A DNA stretch of 64,000 nucleotides from Faecalibacter macacae (GCF_003687725.1 NZ_RDOJ01000009.1:56674-120673); one strand, 5' to 3'; counted from the first letter of the stretch, positions 53,679-63,917 are shown. The notes: generated by a model from the letters alone, not told the origin. Translations and numbers: made by a program.

Positions 53679-54779
53679 TTAAATAATTATTTGCTTATTG
53701 ATTTCGAATGAATTACCCATGATTTTTATAACGTATACACCTTTATTGTGTAATACTATATCTATTGATTTTTGCTGTGAATTGTTATTGATTTTTTGAA
53801 TTATTTGTCCATTAATATTGTATATATATATATCATTAATTACAGATTTTGGTTGTTTAGTGGTAATAGTATAGGTTGTATTATTTTTTTTGAAAATATC
53901 GATATAGTTTCTTTCCTGCGAAATAAAATCTAAAGAACCTAAATTATATCCCCAAATTTTTTGTGCATATTCTGGATTATCAATAAACGGATTTCTATTA
54001 TTTTGATAAATATAAATTGCATTATTGATTTGTATTTCTCTTGGAGAAACAGGATCATTAACATGCCATGTCATTAATATTTTAAGGAAAGTATCTGTAA
54101 AAACTTTATCTTTTGTTCCATTAAACATTGCATAATTCCAATTTTGAATTCCATTTTCTTGGTATCGAGTAGCAAAATAGAAATAAGCTCGCGCAATGTC
54201 TCCTTTAAATTCGTCTAAAGGTTCAAATACAATTCCTGAATATCCAGCTGAATAACCAGAATTTAAATTATTTCCTCTTTTAGATCCATTTCTTGATGTA
54301 AAAGTGGTAGTTCCGACAACGCCAAAAGGATAATTTCCTCTTTCTCCATTCACTTTTCCATCAGTAGGCCATATATGGAATGGATCAGATACCATTGGTG
54401 AGTTTTGGTTGAATACTGATTGTGGAATCAAATGCTCACGATTATAACAACTACCTTCACCTGAATAATTACCACATTGATTAGTTCCTGGTATGTAATT
54501 ATATGGGTCAGGTCCTGATGGATTTTCGCTGTAAATATCCATTATTGTATTTTGTTGACCAGAATCATACCAATTATCATTGAATGCATTTGGATTACCT
54601 GTATATAATCCCCAAAGCTGATTATAGGATTTTGTATTATGATTTTTTATGATATTGTATAATTGTGTTTTTAACGTATAACCAGTACCTGTTGCAGTAT
54701 TATAATATCCATTTGGTGCTTGTGCAATTCCAAATTGTGCTAAACCTATAATGATAATACTGTATAGAATTTTTTTCAT
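53679..54779 (-). CDS. secreted endonuclease I with T9SS sorting domain
   Basis: 366 residues: signal peptide MKKILYSIIIIGLAQFGIAQ; nuclease core CYNREHLIPQSVFNQNSPMVSDPFHIWPTDGKVNGERGNYPFG (His of REHLIPQ, His and Asn of HxWPTDGxVN) and KGDIARAYFYFATRYQ at about 120-215; then a C-terminal ~75-residue type A sorting domain (VINDIYIYNINGQIIQKINNNSQQKSIDIVLHNKGVYVIKIMGNSFEINKQIII). The latter directs export through the type IX system. A non-specific extracellular DNase, paralogue of the shorter protein at 46956. Confidence 0.93.
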   Translation of the reverse strand: MKKILYSIIIIGLAQFGIAQAPNGYYNTATGTGYTLKTQLYNIIKNHNTKSYNQLWGLYTGNPNAFNDNWYDSGQQNTIMDIYSENPSGPDPYNYIPGTNQCGNYSGEGSCYNREHLIPQSVFNQNSPMVSDPFHIWPTDGKVNGERGNYPFGVVGTTTFTSRNGSKRGNNLNSGYSAGYSGIVFEPLDEFKGDIARAYFYFATRYQENGIQNWNYAMFNGTKDKVFTDTFLKILMTWHVNDPVSPREIQINNAIYIYQNNRNPFIDNPEYAQKIWGYNLGSLDFISQERNYIDIFKKNNTTYTITTKQPKSVINDIYIYNINGQIIQKINNNSQQKSIDIVLHNKGVYVIKIMGNSFEINKQIII

Positions 54780-54908
54780 AATATATTTTAAAAGTTACTA
54801 ATAAATTTAATGATAAAAACTCAACTAACTGTAAATCAATATATAAATATTAGTGTTTTGTTTTTGTAATTTATATTATCTTGTCATCTGATAAATGAAT
54901 ATTACAAA

Positions 54909-55886
54909 ATGTTACTTTTTAAAAAACTTATACCAGATCCATTAATATTGTATTTGATAATTGCATTGCTTTTAGCTTATTTATTACCAGAATTAAGTAA
55001 TATTGAATTTGTAGGTTTAGGGCTAGATAATATTATTGATATTGGTGTATTAATTGTATTTTTCTTTTATGGGTTAAAGTTAAAATGGAATGAAGTTTTT
55101 AATGATTTATTAAATTGGAAATTACATGTTAGAATTCAATTAATAACATTTTTATTATTTCCATTATTAGGATTGTTGTTCTATCCTTTAGTCATTCTTA
55201 ATGAAGAATTTTATGTTTTATTTTTAGCTATTTTTTATTTATGTTGCTTACCCAGTACAGTTTCTTCATCTGTTGTAATGGTTTCTTTAGCGAAAGGGAA
55301 TGTAACTTCTGCAATTTTTAATGCTAGTTTATCGGGGTTACTTGGAATATTGTTAACTCCATTATGGTTAAGTTTGTTTGTAAAACAGAATGGAGATATT
55401 GATTCAAGCTCAATTTTTCTTAGTTTAATTTTAAATGTAGTTTTACCAGTTATTTTAGGTGCATTTTTACAACCTTTTTTGGGGAAATTATATGAAAAAT
55501 ATAAAAAAACATTATCCAATGTAGATAAATTTACCATTGTTTTGATAGTTTATACAAGTTTTAGTCATACATTTCAAGATAATCTTTTTGGTAAAGTAGG
55601 ATATTCTAATCTTATTATTACAATTATAGGTGTGATAACTTTATTCTTTATTGTTTTTTATTTAATACAATTCTTGAATAATCGTTTTTGGAAATTTGCC
55701 AAATCCGATTTTATTACTATTCAATTTTGTGGTACTAAAAAATCTTTAGTTCATGGCTCTGTTATGGGAAGTGTTATGTTTGGCTCGGATATAGGAGTTT
55801 TTTTATTGCCTATTATGATATATCATACTTTTCAGTTATTATTTATTAGCTATAAATCGACACAATATGCTAAAGAATTGGAGTAA
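54909..55886 (+). CDS. bile acid:sodium symporter family (BASS) transporter
   Basis: 325 residues with nine or ten membrane segments. The SBF-like family shows in FFFYGLKLKWNEV, YLCCLPSTVSSSVVMVSLAKGNVTSAIFNASLSGLLGILLTPLW (crossover helix with conserved Pro and Ser/Thr for Na+) and QFCGTKKSLVHGSVMGSVMF in the second repeat. Related YfeH-type proteins exist in many bacteria with unknown substrate. The stop overlaps the start of the DUF3810 gene by 20 bases, so the two are coupled. Confidence 0.88.
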   Translation: MLLFKKLIPDPLILYLIIALLLAYLLPELSNIEFVGLGLDNIIDIGVLIVFFFYGLKLKWNEVFNDLLNWKLHVRIQLITFLLFPLLGLLFYPLVILNEEFYVLFLAIFYLCCLPSTVSSSVVMVSLAKGNVTSAIFNASLSGLLGILLTPLWLSLFVKQNGDIDSSSIFLSLILNVVLPVILGAFLQPFLGKLYEKYKKTLSNVDKFTIVLIVYTSFSHTFQDNLFGKVGYSNLIITIIGVITLFFIVFYLIQFLNNRFWKFAKSDFITIQFCGTKKSLVHGSVMGSVMFGSDIGVFLLPIMIYHTFQLLFISYKSTQYAKELE

Positions 55887-56940
55887 TTGGATTGTTTTAT
55901 TTTTTATACAATTTTTTGGTTGGAAATTCTTGTTTAAAAATGAACATTTTGTTATGTTTTGGTATAAGAATGTAACTCTAACTTATAACCACATAGTATA
56001 TTATTTTTCAAGTAAATTTAATATTCCATTCGGTGAAATTTTATATGTTTTATTCGGTGTTTTTTTGATTTATATTATAATCAATCTATTTAATAAAAAA
56101 TCGTATCTCAAAAAAAATTCACTCCTTTTTAAAGTCTTATTTTATCTTCAATTAGTTTATAATTCACTTTGGGGTATAGTAAATTATAAGAATAATTTCA
56201 CCTTTAATTATACTAATTTAAAGATTGAAGTAAAAGATTTAAAAGTATTGTATTATAATAGTTTAGATAAGATAAAGATATTAAGATATGAATTAGGTGC
56301 AGACGATAAAAAGGCAATAGATTTTATTTATAATAATGATATTTATCTTAAAGATATTGAGCGGAATTTAAAGAATCTACAAAATGAATCTTGGGTGAAT
56401 CATTTTAATATTCCTAAAAATTTAATAGTTAAAGAATCATTTTTTTCTTCAATTTTAAATCAATTTGGAGTGTTGGGATATTATAATCCATTTACTGTTG
56501 AAAGTAATGTAAATAAGTATAATTCTGATCTTAAAACTCCTTTTACAACAAGTCATGAAATAGCTCATCAAATTGGATTTGCAACAGAGAATGAAGCTAA
56601 TTTTATAGCTTACTATTTAGGTGTAAATTCAGAAATTAAGGAAGTTCAATATGCTGCAAATTTCAAGACGACATTTTCATTGTTAAATGCAATCTATTCT
56701 CAAGATTCTATTTTCGTGAAAAATGAAATTGAGAATTTACCATTAGGAATTAAAACTGATCGTGACGCAGAAATTAAATATTATAAACAATATGAAGGAA
56801 AATTAAATGATCTATTTTCAAGGTTAAATAATCAGTTTTTAAAGGTAAATAATCAAGAGGGTGTAGTTTCATATTCTAAATATATTACTTTAGTTTATCT
56901 TTATAATTTGGAACAAAACAAAAAGGCTAATCAACATTGA
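55867..56940 (+). CDS. DUF3810 membrane protein, zinc-metalloprotease-like
   Basis: 357 residues: three N-terminal membrane segments at about 8-25, 48-75 and 85-105, then a soluble domain. TTSHEIAHQIGFATENEANFIAYYLG contains HEIAH, an HExxH zinc motif, with a downstream Glu in ENEANF as third ligand, as in membrane metallopeptidases. The domain is DUF3810, whose substrate is unknown. The ATG at 55867 lies inside the end of the transporter gene. Confidence 0.88.
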   Translation: MLKNWSNWIVLFFIQFFGWKFLFKNEHFVMFWYKNVTLTYNHIVYYFSSKFNIPFGEILYVLFGVFLIYIIINLFNKKSYLKKNSLLFKVLFYLQLVYNSLWGIVNYKNNFTFNYTNLKIEVKDLKVLYYNSLDKIKILRYELGADDKKAIDFIYNNDIYLKDIERNLKNLQNESWVNHFNIPKNLIVKESFFSSILNQFGVLGYYNPFTVESNVNKYNSDLKTPFTTSHEIAHQIGFATENEANFIAYYLGVNSEIKEVQYAANFKTTFSLLNAIYSQDSIFVKNEIENLPLGIKTDRDAEIKYYKQYEGKLNDLFSRLNNQFLKVNNQEGVVSYSKYITLVYLYNLEQNKKANQH

Positions 56941-56952
56941 TTAGCCTTTTTT
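56921..56952. terminator. bidirectional terminator
   Basis: AAAAGGCTAATCAA / TTGATTAGCCTTTT, overlapping the DUF3810 stop codon. Confidence 0.8.
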
Positions 56953-56972
56953 ATATAATATAAAGTGATGTG

Positions 56973-57956
56973 TTAAAGTGTGTATTTATCTGTGAATCTA
57001 ATAGCAGATTTTACTTTGTATTCACCATTTTCGTCAGCTTCAGTTAATACTAATATAGGGTAATACTCTCCTGATGGTATTGCTTTTGTAATGTTAGTTT
57101 TTATTACAGGATTTTTTAATTCAGATATTTTAGAAATTGGTTTAATATCTACGTTTAACAATTCGTAACCTTCTACAGTTGTAAATTCATTTGCAGGGTT
57201 TTCAGAAAAGTAAACTAATAATTTTAATTCATTTGTATCAGATAAAGTTCTATTTTGGATACTGTTATTATTTCCATTGATTACAACAGATAAAGTAGAA
57301 AAATCAACATCTAATTTCCAATCACCTGCTAATACCTTTTGATTTGGAACATAAGCTAAACTTAAAGAGCTTTTTACAGTTGAGTAAACATTAGATAATG
57401 TGTTGTCAGCTTTTTCTCCATTAATCATATATGAATTCTCTTTAACTAATTCATAGTGGTCATCAATATATTCTAATCTATTATCTAAAACTTTATAGTT
57501 TTTTATTTCCTTAGTGTTTTTATCTCTTAATACTACAATAGTTTTGTATGAGCCTTGAGGTAAATGACTGATTTCTAATTGAGTAAAAGCAATTCTGATG
57601 TTGTTGAAACTATTTCTGTTTCCATCAACCTGACCTAAAACAGTTTCCTTATTTAACTTATGAGTTAACTTATTAGCATCAATTCTAACTGTTGAATTTT
57701 TTTCAGGATCAACCGGGATAAAATGAACAGTTAATTCTAAATCATTACTCCTTGAATTTGTATTATTAATGATTTGAGAGCCATTAATAACAAAAGATTT
57801 ATTATCCTCATTGTTTTTAATACTCCAAACTCCTCTTAAATCATAAGACTGATTATAAGTTGCAGGTAAATCAGTTAATACAACCGTTTGTTGAGAAAAT
57901 GTATAATTTCCAGTAATTATCGCTGTCGTTAATAAGATTTTTTTAAAGCTATTCAT
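56973..57956 (-). CDS. secreted protein with two internal repeats
   Basis: 327 residues, signal peptide MNSFKKILLTTAIITGNYTFSQ. Two similar halves of about 130 residues: the first has GVWSIKNNEDNKSFVINGSQIINN...LELTVHF...ISHLPQGSYKTIVVL, the second GDWKLDVDFSTLSVVINGNNNSIQN...LKLLVYF...AIPSGEYYPILVLTE. Each half reads as a beta-sandwich with a VINGxxxxIxN turn and a final PxGxY hairpin. I know no name for this domain. No sorting tail, so it is probably periplasmic or held at the outer membrane by others. Monocistronic. Confidence 0.75.
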   Translation of the reverse strand: MNSFKKILLTTAIITGNYTFSQQTVVLTDLPATYNQSYDLRGVWSIKNNEDNKSFVINGSQIINNTNSRSNDLELTVHFIPVDPEKNSTVRIDANKLTHKLNKETVLGQVDGNRNSFNNIRIAFTQLEISHLPQGSYKTIVVLRDKNTKEIKNYKVLDNRLEYIDDHYELVKENSYMINGEKADNTLSNVYSTVKSSLSLAYVPNQKVLAGDWKLDVDFSTLSVVINGNNNSIQNRTLSDTNELKLLVYFSENPANEFTTVEGYELLNVDIKPISKISELKNPVIKTNITKAIPSGEYYPILVLTEADENGEYKVKSAIRFTDKYTL

Positions 57957-58085
57957 AGGTACTCTTTTAAGTATTGTTTTACAAAATTAAGATAATTTTT
58001 TAGATACTATGTTATTTTTACTTGTGAAAGTATTAAAAAATATGCAATTAATGTTTATTTCGCTAAGAAGAATTCAAAGTTTATT

Positions 58086-58093
58086 TAATTTTG
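58086..58093 (+). promoter_or_regulatory. -7 promoter element of the WG-repeat gene
   Basis: TAATTTTG, 18 bases before the ATG at 58112; it excludes the longer frame from 58091. Confidence 0.45.
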
Positions 58094-58111
58094 TACTATC
58101 AAATATATAAT

Positions 58112-58918
58112 ATGAAAATTACAGCAAGAGATATAGATCAGTTTGATAGTTTGATACATGGAGATGAAACAACATTTGAACAATTGACTACTTTTGATAG
58201 AAATGGTTTAGCACCCGTTTCAATAGATAATATTTTTGCGTTAATTAATACTTTAGGAGAAGTTGTTGTTCCATTTGAATATCAATCTATAGTGATGTCA
58301 ACTATAAATGCGTATAGCGTTAGTAAAAATGATAAATGGGGATTTATTACAAAATCTAACCAAGTTTTAATTCCAATAGAATATGATTTAACATCAGATT
58401 TTATAGAGAATTTTTGTGCTGTAAAAAAAGATGGAAAATGGGGATTTATTGATTTATTAAACTCTATCTCAATTCCATTTGAATATGAGGGTTGTACAGA
58501 CTTCAAGAGTGGTATAGCGGGTGTTGTAAAAAATGGAAAATGGGGTGTAATAAATAAAGAAAATGAATTAATTATTGATTATCAATATGAGTATCTAACA
58601 CCTGTTGACGCAAACTTTTTAACTTTTGGTGTTGCAACAAATTTTAAAGTAGATCGTCCTGATATATTAGCATTTTTTCCATATTTTCTAAATCCTGAGA
58701 ATTATTTAATGCATTTTGGATTAATTTCTATAAATAATGAAATTTTATTAGATGCTATTTCTGAATTACCAGTATTAGAAAGTCATGACGGAAAACCAGT
58801 TATAAGACAAAACTATCAAATAGGATATTTAGAAAATAAAGATTTTATACCTTTTACTCAATTTAGTATTGATCCATACGAGGAGAAGATTTTAAAACAA
58901 ATAGGAGTAATGAAATAA
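58112..58918 (+). CDS. WG-repeat protein
   Basis: 268 residues from the Met in MKITARDIDQFDSLIHGDETTFEQL. Three WG repeats are clear: KNDKWGFITKSNQVLIPIEYD, KKDGKWGFIDLLNSISIPFEYE and KNGKWGVINKENELIIDYQYE, each about 47 residues apart. A fourth, diverged copy lies earlier (LAPVSIDNIFALINTLGEVVVPFEYQ). The repeats form a beta-rich solenoid thought to bind proteins. No signal peptide, so it is cytoplasmic, unlike many WG-repeat lipoproteins. The C-terminal ~90 residues match no repeat. Confidence 0.85.
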   Translation: MKITARDIDQFDSLIHGDETTFEQLTTFDRNGLAPVSIDNIFALINTLGEVVVPFEYQSIVMSTINAYSVSKNDKWGFITKSNQVLIPIEYDLTSDFIENFCAVKKDGKWGFIDLLNSISIPFEYEGCTDFKSGIAGVVKNGKWGVINKENELIIDYQYEYLTPVDANFLTFGVATNFKVDRPDILAFFPYFLNPENYLMHFGLISINNEILLDAISELPVLESHDGKPVIRQNYQIGYLENKDFIPFTQFSIDPYEEKILKQIGVMK

Positions 58919-58920
58919 AT

Positions 58921-58948
58921 AAAAAGGAAGCAATAGGCTTCCTTTTTT
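58921..58948. terminator. bidirectional terminator
   Basis: AAAAAGGAAGC / GCTTCCTTTTTT around AATAG. Confidence 0.75.
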
Positions 58949-59507
58949 ATTTTTTTAATTGCATATGGTAATGATTCTCACTCATTAATTGTTTTTCTCC
59001 AATTACTTTAAAACCTAAAGATTCATATAATTTCTGAGCTCTTGGTTTATTAAGATCGACTAATAAACCTATCGTTTGATTTTTTTTATCAGCATATTCT
59101 TCAATGATAAATTGAAATATTTCAGTTCCAATTCCTTTTCCTCTAAATTCAGGAAATATCGCAACATTATCTATGTAAATTTCTCCAGGTTCAGTTTCAT
59201 CCTGTGGATTAATTTTTCTATTGAATTTAGTCAATAATAAATTCAATACAGGTTTTCTTAATTCGTATAATAAACTTCCGTCATACACAATACATGTTCC
59301 GGCTATTTTACCATCAATTTCATAAATCCATGCATTTTCGTAACTGTATTGATTATTTTCTTGTGAAATTAATTCAGATAAAAATTGTTTAGCTTTATCC
59401 CCATCTTTTAATCCGATAAAATCATAAGTAATGTCTTCCATAGAAAACATCAGTAATTGTGCAATTACATTTGCATCTGATGATGTAGCTTTTCTAAAAT
59501 TCTTCAT
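58947..59507 (-). CDS. GNAT-family N-acetyltransferase
   Basis: 186 residues from the Met in MKNFRKATSSDANVIAQLL. Acetyl-CoA site IYIDNVAIFPEFRGKGIGTEIFQFIIEEYADKK (the R-G-x-G-I/T-G pyrophosphate loop) at about 115-145, followed by LLVDLNKPRAQKLYESLGFKVIGEKQLM, the usual N-x-x-A-x-x-L-Y-x-x-x-G-F end. Substrate unknown. The hairpin just upstream separates it from the lipoprotein gene. Confidence 0.9.
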   Translation of the reverse strand: MKNFRKATSSDANVIAQLLMFSMEDITYDFIGLKDGDKAKQFLSELISQENNQYSYENAWIYEIDGKIAGTCIVYDGSLLYELRKPVLNLLLTKFNRKINPQDETEPGEIYIDNVAIFPEFRGKGIGTEIFQFIIEEYADKKNQTIGLLVDLNKPRAQKLYESLGFKVIGEKQLMSENHYHMQLKK

Positions 59508-59520
59508 TGTTATAAAATAA

Positions 59521-59547
59521 AAATGCCTTGATAATTTCAAGGCATTT
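59521..59547 (-). terminator. terminator of the Ala/Lys-rich lipoprotein gene
   Basis: AAATGCCTTGA / TCAAGGCATTT, 20 bases past that gene's stop; T-rich on the minus strand only at its edge, so strength is uncertain. Confidence 0.6.
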
Positions 59548-59566
59548 ATTAGATTGTATTAAATAA

Positions 59567-60070
59567 TTATTTAATTTTTGCTTTCTCTAAAGTGTTGTTA
59601 ATACCTTGTTTTGCATCTTCAGCAGCTTTATTTACACCTTCTTTAGCATCTTCAGCAGCCTTATTTACATCTTCTTTTGCGTTTGCAGCAGCATCTTTTA
59701 CATCAGCTTTAACGTCTTGTGCTTTTGCATCTACAGCTTCAGCTGCATTGTTTACACCATTTTTAACGTCTTGTGCAGCTGCACTTACCGCATTTTTAGC
59801 AGATTCCCATGCAACATTTGCATCATCTAAAGCTTTTCTAGCAGCTTCTTCTGCAGCTTTATCTCCACTTTTAATAGCTGCGTCTAAATCAGCTTGTGCT
59901 TTGTCAACTTGTGCTTTAGCTTCAGTTTCAGAAAAAGTTACATCAGTAGTAGTTTCTACAACAGCAATAGTATCTGCATTAGCATCAGTTACAACAGTTT
60001 TTTCAGTTTCAGTTTTACAAGCAACAAAAGCTAATCCTGCAACAGCAGCTAATACGAACATTTTTTTCAT
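59567..60070 (-). CDS. Ala/Lys/Asp-rich helical lipoprotein (LEA-like repeats)
   Basis: 167 residues from the Met in MKKMFVLAAVAGLAFVAC; Cys18 is the lipidation site. After a Thr/Val/Asp-rich spacer (18-50), the rest is one long amphipathic helix: AKAQVDKAQADLDAAIKSGDKAAEEAARKALDDANVAWESAKNAV, then imperfect 11-residue repeats of DVKxxxNNAAE and KEDVNKAAEDAKEGVNKAAEDAKQGIN, as in LEA group-3 or apolipoprotein-like proteins. It may lie along the membrane or peptidoglycan and act in stress protection; this is inference from composition. The opposite strand has a long shadow frame caused by the biased codons. Confidence 0.8.
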   Translation of the reverse strand: MKKMFVLAAVAGLAFVACKTETEKTVVTDANADTIAVVETTTDVTFSETEAKAQVDKAQADLDAAIKSGDKAAEEAARKALDDANVAWESAKNAVSAAAQDVKNGVNNAAEAVDAKAQDVKADVKDAAANAKEDVNKAAEDAKEGVNKAAEDAKQGINNTLEKAKIK

Positions 60071-60197
60071 AATTGTAATTTTAAGTTTATTAATTTGGTT
60101 TAACAATATTCAAAAATTAAGCCGTTTAATTGGTTTAAATTCTGATTATTAGTTTAAATGTATGAAATTAATTAGAATAAAAACTATTATTTTTCAA

Positions 60198-61031
60198 TTA
60201 ATTATAAACTTCTAACATACGATCATTACCTGAAATATCTTGGTGTAAAATGACTTTTTTATAATATTTTTCAAACATTTTTTTAGTTTCTGCTCCAAGA
60301 TATTGATTGATTTCACAGAATATTTTTCCATTCTCCGTTAAGTGATTCAATCCAATTTCAGCTACACGACGATAAAAAATCAAAGGATCTTCATCTGATA
60401 CAAATAATGCTAAATGTGGTTCGTGGTTTAATACATTTTCATGCATTTCAGCTTTTTCTAATTCGCGGATGTAGGGTGGATTAGAAATGATAATATCAAA
60501 TTTTTGATTCAAATAAAATTCTTCTAATAAATCTTGTTGAATAAAATTGATTGGTGCATTTAATTCTTCAGCATTTTGTTTAGCTATTGCTAATGCTTCA
60601 GTCGAAATATCAATAGCAGAAACTGCAGCTTGTGGTAAAATCTTTTTAATCGTAATCGGAATACATCCAGAACCAGTTCCAAGATCAATAACATTTAATG
60701 TTTGATCTTTGTTGTATTGTTCACTAATTAAATAAATTAACTCTTCAGTTTCTGGGCGTGGAATTAACGTATATTCATTCACTCGAAAGAAAAAATCATA
60801 AAAAAATGCTCTACCAACGATTTGTTGAACTGGTTTTCCATCTTTTAATTGTAATAAATCTTCCTCAAATGTTTTAATTTCGAAATCCATTTTATCATCA
60901 TTAAATAAAAATGAATCAATAATATTTAATCGAATCTCTATATAATATCTAAAAATCGCTTGTATTTCTGAAGAATCATACAGATTTTGTAATTCTTCAC
61001 TGAAACGATTGTTAATGTCTTGAATTGTCAT
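60198..61031 (-). CDS. prmC: peptide chain release factor N5-glutamine methyltransferase
   Basis: 277 residues. Helical N-terminal domain (1-75) that holds the release factor, then a SAM-binding Rossmann domain: VIDLGTGSGCIPITI (motif I), AIDISTEALAIAKQNAE, and the FDIIISNPPYIRE NPPY motif that binds the Gln of the GGQ loop. LIPRPETEELIYLI precedes motif I, as always in PrmC/HemK. It methylates RF1/RF2 in the cytoplasm, improving termination. Divergent from uvrA. Confidence 0.95.
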   Translation of the reverse strand: MTIQDINNRFSEELQNLYDSSEIQAIFRYYIEIRLNIIDSFLFNDDKMDFEIKTFEEDLLQLKDGKPVQQIVGRAFFYDFFFRVNEYTLIPRPETEELIYLISEQYNKDQTLNVIDLGTGSGCIPITIKKILPQAAVSAIDISTEALAIAKQNAEELNAPINFIQQDLLEEFYLNQKFDIIISNPPYIRELEKAEMHENVLNHEPHLALFVSDEDPLIFYRRVAEIGLNHLTENGKIFCEINQYLGAETKKMFEKYYKKVILHQDISGNDRMLEVYN

Positions 61032-61100
61032 TTTGCAAAGATAAGTCGAATCGAGCGAAAGATTAAAACTCTTAAACTTTTTGAAACAATTTGAATTGAT

Positions 61101-61108
61101 TAAATTTG
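61101..61108 (+). promoter_or_regulatory. -7 promoter element of uvrA
   Basis: TAAATTTG, 8 bases before the ATG at 61116; a TTG lies about 17 bases upstream at 61081-61083. Leader would be very short. Confidence 0.45.
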
Positions 61109-61115
61109 CCGTTCG

Positions 61116-63917
61116 ATGAAAAAAGATATCAGTAAATTAGATCCAAAGGAATATATTTTGATTAAGGGAGCAAAGCTTCATAATCTTAAAAATATTGATG
61201 TTGCAATTCCTAAAAATAAGTTGGTAGTAATTACCGGAATGTCGGGTTCAGGAAAATCTACATTGGCTTTTGATACATTGTATGCAGAAGGTCAACGTCG
61301 TTATGTGGAGAGTTTATCTTCGTATGCGCGACAGTTTTTAGGGAAATTAGACAAGCCACAAGTTGATTTTATTCACGGAATTGCACCAGCAATTGCGATT
61401 CAACAAAAAGTGAATTCTACTAATCCACGTTCAACAGTTGGAACTTCGACTGAAATTTACGATTATCTTAAGTTACTTTATGCGCGTATCGGAAAAACTT
61501 ATTCTCCAATTTCAGGAGAATTAGTTCAAAAAGATACGGTAACTGATGTGATTGATTTTATGAAGACTTATCCTGCGGATTCTAAATTTATCTTATCGAT
61601 TGATTTAGTTGTGCCGGAAGATAGATCGTTTGCAGAACACTTAAATATCTTGCAACAACAAGGATTTACTCGTTTAGCAGTAGATGATAATCAAGTGAAA
61701 ATTGAAGATTTAATTTCATTTAATTTCGAGCCACAACCCGAAAATAAAGTTGCTTTAATTATCGATCGTATTTCGATTCCTGAAGATGCTGAAGAATCAT
61801 TTTTTCATCGTTTAGCTGATTCATTGGAAACTGCATTTTTTGAAGGAAAAGGAGATATTAAGCTTCAAATATTAGAAAATAAAGTAACGAAATCTTTTTC
61901 AAATAAATTTGAAATGGACGGTATCATTTTTAATGAACCAAATACGCATTTCTTTAGTTTTAATAATCCTTATGGAGCTTGTCCAACTTGCGAAGGTTAC
62001 GGAAAAGTGATTGGGATTGATGAGGATTTGGTAATTCCGAACAAAGCAATTTCTATCTATGAAGATGCTGTTGTTGCTTGGAAAGGCGATAAAATGAGTG
62101 AATGGAAAACATTATTTATGAAAGTAGCTACGAAGGTAGATTTTCCTATTCACAAACCTTATTTTGAATTATCTGAAGAGCAAAAGGATTTCTTATGGCG
62201 TGGTGATAAATATTGGGAAGGATTAGATGGATTCTTTAAAATGGTTGAACAAAACACATACAAAATTCAGTATCGTGTCATGTTATCTCGTTACAGAGGA
62301 AAAACTGTTTGTCCGACTTGTAAAGGTCGCCGTTTACGTCCAGAAACTACTTATGTTAAGATCAATGGAAAAGCTATTTCTGAATTAGTTGATTTACCAT
62401 TGAATGAATTAAATGATTTCTTTCAATCTATCGAGTTTTCTGAATTTGATCGTCAAGTTGCAAGCCGAATCATTTATGAAATTAGTTCGCGCTTACAATT
62501 CCTATTAGATGTTGGTTTAGAATATTTATCGTTAAATCGTGCTTCTAATACATTATCCGGTGGTGAATCTCAGCGTATAAATTTAGCAACTTCTTTGGGT
62601 AGTAGTTTAGTTGGTTCGATGTATATTTTAGATGAGCCTTCGATTGGTTTACATTCAAAAGATACCGAACGATTTGTATCAATTTTGCATCGTTTACGCG
62701 ATTTAGGAAATACAGTAATTGTAGTTGAACATGACGAAGATATCATGAAAGCTGCGGATTATATTATAGATATTGGCCCAGAAGCCGGAACAAATGGTGG
62801 TGAAGTTGTTTTTGAAGGAACATATGATGAGCTTTTAAAAGCGGATACATTAACTGCTAAATATTTGAATGGAGATTTAGCAATCGAAATTCCGAAACAC
62901 CGCATCAAACCTCAGAATTATTTAAAAGTTTTAGGCGCAAGAGAAAATAATTTAAAAAATATTGATGTTAAATTTCCATTGAATATGCTTACTGTAATTA
63001 CAGGAGTTTCAGGATCTGGAAAATCGACATTAATGAAAGAGATACTTACGCCAGCGTTAGAACGAAATTTTGAGATTTTTGGAAATAGAATAGGAGAGCA
63101 CGATGGTTTAATAGGAGATTTAAATCAATTAAATGGAATTGAATTAATTGATCAAAATCCGATAGGTAAATCTTCTCGTTCTAATCCGGTTACTTATGTG
63201 AAGGCTTATGATGATATTCGTAATTTATTTGCAGCTCAAAAGGCGAGTAAATTAAATGGATTTCAGGCAAAACATTTTTCGTTTAACGTAGATGGAGGTC
63301 GTTGCGATACCTGTAAAGGTGAAGGAACAATTACAATCGAAATGCAGTTTATGGCTGATGTTGATTTGGTTTGTGAAGAATGTAACGGACAACGATTTAA
63401 AAAATCTGTTTTAGAAGTTAAATTTAACGAATTGTCAATTTCGGATGTTTTAAATCTAACAATCGATAATGCAATTGAATTCTTCGGTAAACATGAACAA
63501 AAGAAAATAGTAGATAAATTAAAACCTCTACAAGATGTTGGTTTAGGTTATGTAAAACTTGGTCAATCTTCTAATACATTATCAGGAGGTGAAGCACAAC
63601 GTGTAAAATTGGCTTATTTTTTAACTAAAGGTGAGACAGCAGATAAGACGCTATTTATTTTCGATGAACCTTCAACTGGTTTACATTTTCATGACATCCA
63701 GAAATTAATCAAAGCATTACGTGCTCTAATCGATTTAGGACATTCAGTTTTTGTAATCGAACATAATATGGATATTATTAAAGTTGCAGATTGGATAGTC
63801 GATTTAGGTCCAGAAGGAGGTAAAAATGGAGGTTATTTAGTTGCTGAAGGAACACCAGAAGATGTTGCCAAGGTAAAAGAATCATTTACGGGACAATTTT
63901 TAAAAGAGAAATTATAA
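61116..63917 (+). CDS. uvrA: excinuclease ABC subunit A
   Basis: 933 residues with two ABC ATPase halves. First: [36 protein letters not shown], zinc module CPTCEGYG...CPTCKGRR, and [12 protein letters not shown] with [10 protein letters not shown]. Second: [42 protein letters not shown] and [15 protein letters not shown] with [13 protein letters not shown]. The UvrB-binding region lies between Walker A and signature of the first half. It scans DNA for bulky damage and loads UvrB. The gene is intact; an insertion sequence begins about 20 bases past its stop. Confidence 0.98.
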   Translation: MKKDISKLDPKEYILIKGAKLHNLKNIDVAIPKNKLVVITGMSGSGKSTLAFDTLYAEGQRRYVESLSSYARQFLGKLDKPQVDFIHGIAPAIAIQQKVNSTNPRSTVGTSTEIYDYLKLLYARIGKTYSPISGELVQKDTVTDVIDFMKTYPADSKFILSIDLVVPEDRSFAEHLNILQQQGFTRLAVDDNQVKIEDLISFNFEPQPENKVALIIDRISIPEDAEESFFHRLADSLETAFFEGKGDIKLQILENKVTKSFSNKFEMDGIIFNEPNTHFFSFNNPYGACPTCEGYGKVIGIDEDLVIPNKAISIYEDAVVAWKGDKMSEWKTLFMKVATKVDFPIHKPYFELSEEQKDFLWRGDKYWEGLDGFFKMVEQNTYKIQYRVMLSRYRGKTVCPTCKGRRLRPETTYVKINGKAISELVDLPLNELNDFFQSIEFSEFDRQVASRIIYEISSRLQFLLDVGLEYLSLNRASNTLSGGESQRINLATSLGSSLVGSMYILDEPSIGLHSKDTERFVSILHRLRDLGNTVIVVEHDEDIMKAADYIIDIGPEAGTNGGEVVFEGTYDELLKADTLTAKYLNGDLAIEIPKHRIKPQNYLKVLGARENNLKNIDVKFPLNMLTVITGVSGSGKSTLMKEILTPALERNFEIFGNRIGEHDGLIGDLNQLNGIELIDQNPIGKSSRSNPVTYVKAYDDIRNLFAAQKASKLNGFQAKHFSFNVDGGRCDTCKGEGTITIEMQFMADVDLVCEECNGQRFKKSVLEVKFNELSISDVLNLTIDNAIEFFGKHEQKKIVDKLKPLQDVGLGYVKLGQSSNTLSGGEAQRVKLAYFLTKGETADKTLFIFDEPSTGLHFHDIQKLIKALRALIDLGHSVFVIEHNMDIIKVADWIVDLGPEGGKNGGYLVAEGTPEDVAKVKESFTGQFLKEKL

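Noticed and set aside
59592..60152. 186-codon plus-strand frame opposite the Ala/Lys-rich lipoprotein
   Set aside because: It mirrors the biased GCT/AAA codons of the real gene, giving Ala/Ser/Phe low-complexity sequence; the minus-strand gene has a lipoprotein signal and terminator.
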